A stretch of 64,000 bases of DNA, taken from contig NC_014830.1 of NCBI RefSeq assembly GCF_000184685.1, forward strand, positions 1,798,001 to 1,862,000. Reading direction: 5' to 3'. The position numbers and the translations under genes are program-made. The stretch comes from Intrasporangium calvum DSM 43043 (GTDB lineage: Bacteria > Actinomycetota > Actinomycetes > Actinomycetales > Dermatophilaceae). Of the stretch, positions 63,152 through 64,000 are shown in pieces; the stretch's first letter is position 1, and every line of letters starts with the position of its first letter. Below the pieces are notes generated by a model. That model saw only the letters and a program-made list of their open reading frames with translations. It made no database searches and had not been told where the DNA came from.

Positions 63152-64000
63152 ATGCGTCGCGCCAAGATCGTCTGCACGATCGGTCCCAAGACATCGTCCC
63201 CCCAGCAGCTCCGAGCCCTCGTCGACGCCGGCATGGACGTTGCCCGACTCAACCTCTCGCACGGCGAGCAGGCTCTGCACGCCCAGGTCTACCGCGACGT
63301 ACGTGCCGCGAGTGACGCCTCGGGCCGCGCGGTGGGTATCCTCGTGGACCTTCAGGGCCCGAAGATCCGGACCGGCCGCTTCAAGGACGGCCCGGTCGAG
63401 CTCTCTCCGGGACAGCGGTTCACCATCACCACCCGCGACGTGGAGGGTGACGACACCGAGGTCAGCACGACCTTCAAGGGGCTGCCGCAGGACGTCCGCC
63501 CCGGCGACGTCCTGCTCATCGACGACGGCAAGGTGTGTCTGCGGGCCGTCGACGTCTCGGACACGGACGTCGTCACCGAGACCGTGGTCGGTGGCGAGGT
63601 GTCGAACAACAAGGGCATCAACCTGCCCGGCGTCGCCGTGAGTGTCCCCGCTTTGTCCGAGAAGGACCGGGACGACCTGCGGTTCGCGATGCGGCTCGGC
63701 GTCGACATGGTCGCACTTTCCTTCGTCCGCTCGGCGACCGACATCGAGGATGTCCACGCGATCATGGACGAGTTCGACCGCCGCATCCCGGTGATCGCCA
63801 AGATCGAGAAGCCGCAGGCGGTCGCCAACCTCGAGGAGATCGTCGCCGCGTTCGACGGGATCATGGTGGCGCGTGGAGACCTCGGCGTGGAGATGCCGCT
63901 CGAGGACGTCCCGCTCGTCCAGAAGCGCGCCTGCGAGCTCGCCCGTCAGGAGGCCAAACCGGTCATCGTCGCGACCCAGGTGCTCGAGTCCATGATCGAG
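63152..64000 (+). CDS. pyk: Pyruvate kinase, 5' part (3' end outside window)
   Basis: Converts PEP and ADP to pyruvate and ATP. 283 codons are visible with no stop. The N-terminus [38 protein letters not shown] (start of the B-domain region), [16 protein letters not shown] with the catalytic Lys, and [12 protein letters not shown] with the Mg2+ ligands match the family. [11 protein letters not shown]-type residues ([10 protein letters not shown]) end the window. ATG 63152 is set by the leaderless -10 box. Confidence 0.97.
   Translation, partial: MRRAKIVCTIGPKTSSPQQLRALVDAGMDVARLNLSHGEQALHAQVYRDVRAASDASGRAVGILVDLQGPKIRTGRFKDGPVELSPGQRFTITTRDVEGDDTEVSTTFKGLPQDVRPGDVLLIDDGKVCLRAVDVSDTDVVTETVVGGEVSNNKGINLPGVAVSVPALSEKDRDDLRFAMRLGVDMVALSFVRSATDIEDVHAIMDEFDRRIPVIAKIEKPQAVANLEEIVAAFDGIMVARGDLGVEMPLEDVPLVQKRACELARQEAKPVIVATQVLESMIE

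Noticed and set aside
1-64000. tRNA, rRNA, transposase, integrase or prophage genes
   Set aside because: None seen in intergenic gaps or frames; gaps are short and explained by promoters and leaders.

Overview
The window is about 64 kb of very GC-rich chromosomal DNA. Gene content, gene order and protein sequences point to an actinobacterium, most likely order Micrococcales and close to Intrasporangiaceae (Janibacter, Knoellia, Tetrasphaera and relatives). This placement is inference from the sequence. The support is mihF beside gmk-rpoZ-coaBC-metK-priA, an actinobacterial EF-P with a PGKGP loop, a PriA without a Walker A motif, an EchA6-like protein, RibM behind an FMN riboswitch, and heavy use of GTG starts, GTGA/ATGA overlaps and apparently leaderless promoters. 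I see no rRNA, tRNA, CRISPR array, prophage, transposase or insertion sequence. Almost everything is core metabolism or information processing.

Layout. 1-8406: alaS (3' part), ruvX, mltG and the shikimate block aroE-prepilin peptidase-aroC-aroK-aroB, then aroQ from its own promoter. 8447-10480 (minus): a HelD-type RNA polymerase-recycling ATPase. 10686-12228: efp, nusB and a small flavodoxin-like protein. 12323-22854: a complete pyrimidine operon pyrR-pyrB-pyrC-carA-carB-pyrK-pyrD-pyrF behind a PyrR-binding hairpin that covers the pyrR ribosome binding site. 22893-29091: mihF, gmk, rpoZ, coaBC, metK, priA. 29150-34917: an enoyl-reductase/saccharopine-dehydrogenase-like protein, def-fmt-rsmB, an EchA6-like protein on minus, and rpe. 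35017-39523: FMN riboswitch and riboflavin operon ribM-ribD-ribE-ribBA-ribH. 39655-41840: hisE, hisG, a PH-domain membrane protein and a flavin reductase-like protein. 41904-43726 (minus): an MFS exporter and a uridine-kinase-like P-loop protein, divergent from hisF. 44561-49470: a DinB/TIGR03085 protein (minus), a GNAT acetyltransferase and a two-gene heterodimeric ABC exporter. 49563-56617: hisI, trpE, two small membrane proteins, trpC, trpB, trpA, lgt. 56780-62795: gltB-gltD. 63152-end: pyk (5' part).

How it works together. The window supplies erythrose-4-phosphate/PEP-derived chorismate (aroB, aroQ, aroE, aroK, aroC) and part of its use for tryptophan (trpE, trpC, trpB, trpA; trpD and trpG are not here). 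It supplies UMP synthesis from glutamine and aspartate, riboflavin synthesis and uptake, part of histidine synthesis, and glutamate synthesis. Regulation visible in the DNA is RNA-based: a PyrR translational repression hairpin, and an FMN riboswitch with two mutually exclusive downstream helices, one of which sequesters the ribM ribosome binding site. At least a dozen genes have a TANNNT-like -10 box exactly 6-7 nt before the start codon, the pattern expected for leaderless mRNAs.

Most worth a second look: PyrD in the pyr operon lacks the catalytic Cys/Ser (Val132), the FMN-site Lys (Ala45) and a substrate Asn (Ala69) while sitting beside an Fe-S PyrK. A 15-17 bp motif recurs five times, including just upstream of efp, hisE and hisI. 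carA carries a near-identical 78-bp in-frame tandem duplication. The udk-like and hisF promoters are back-to-back and leaderless.
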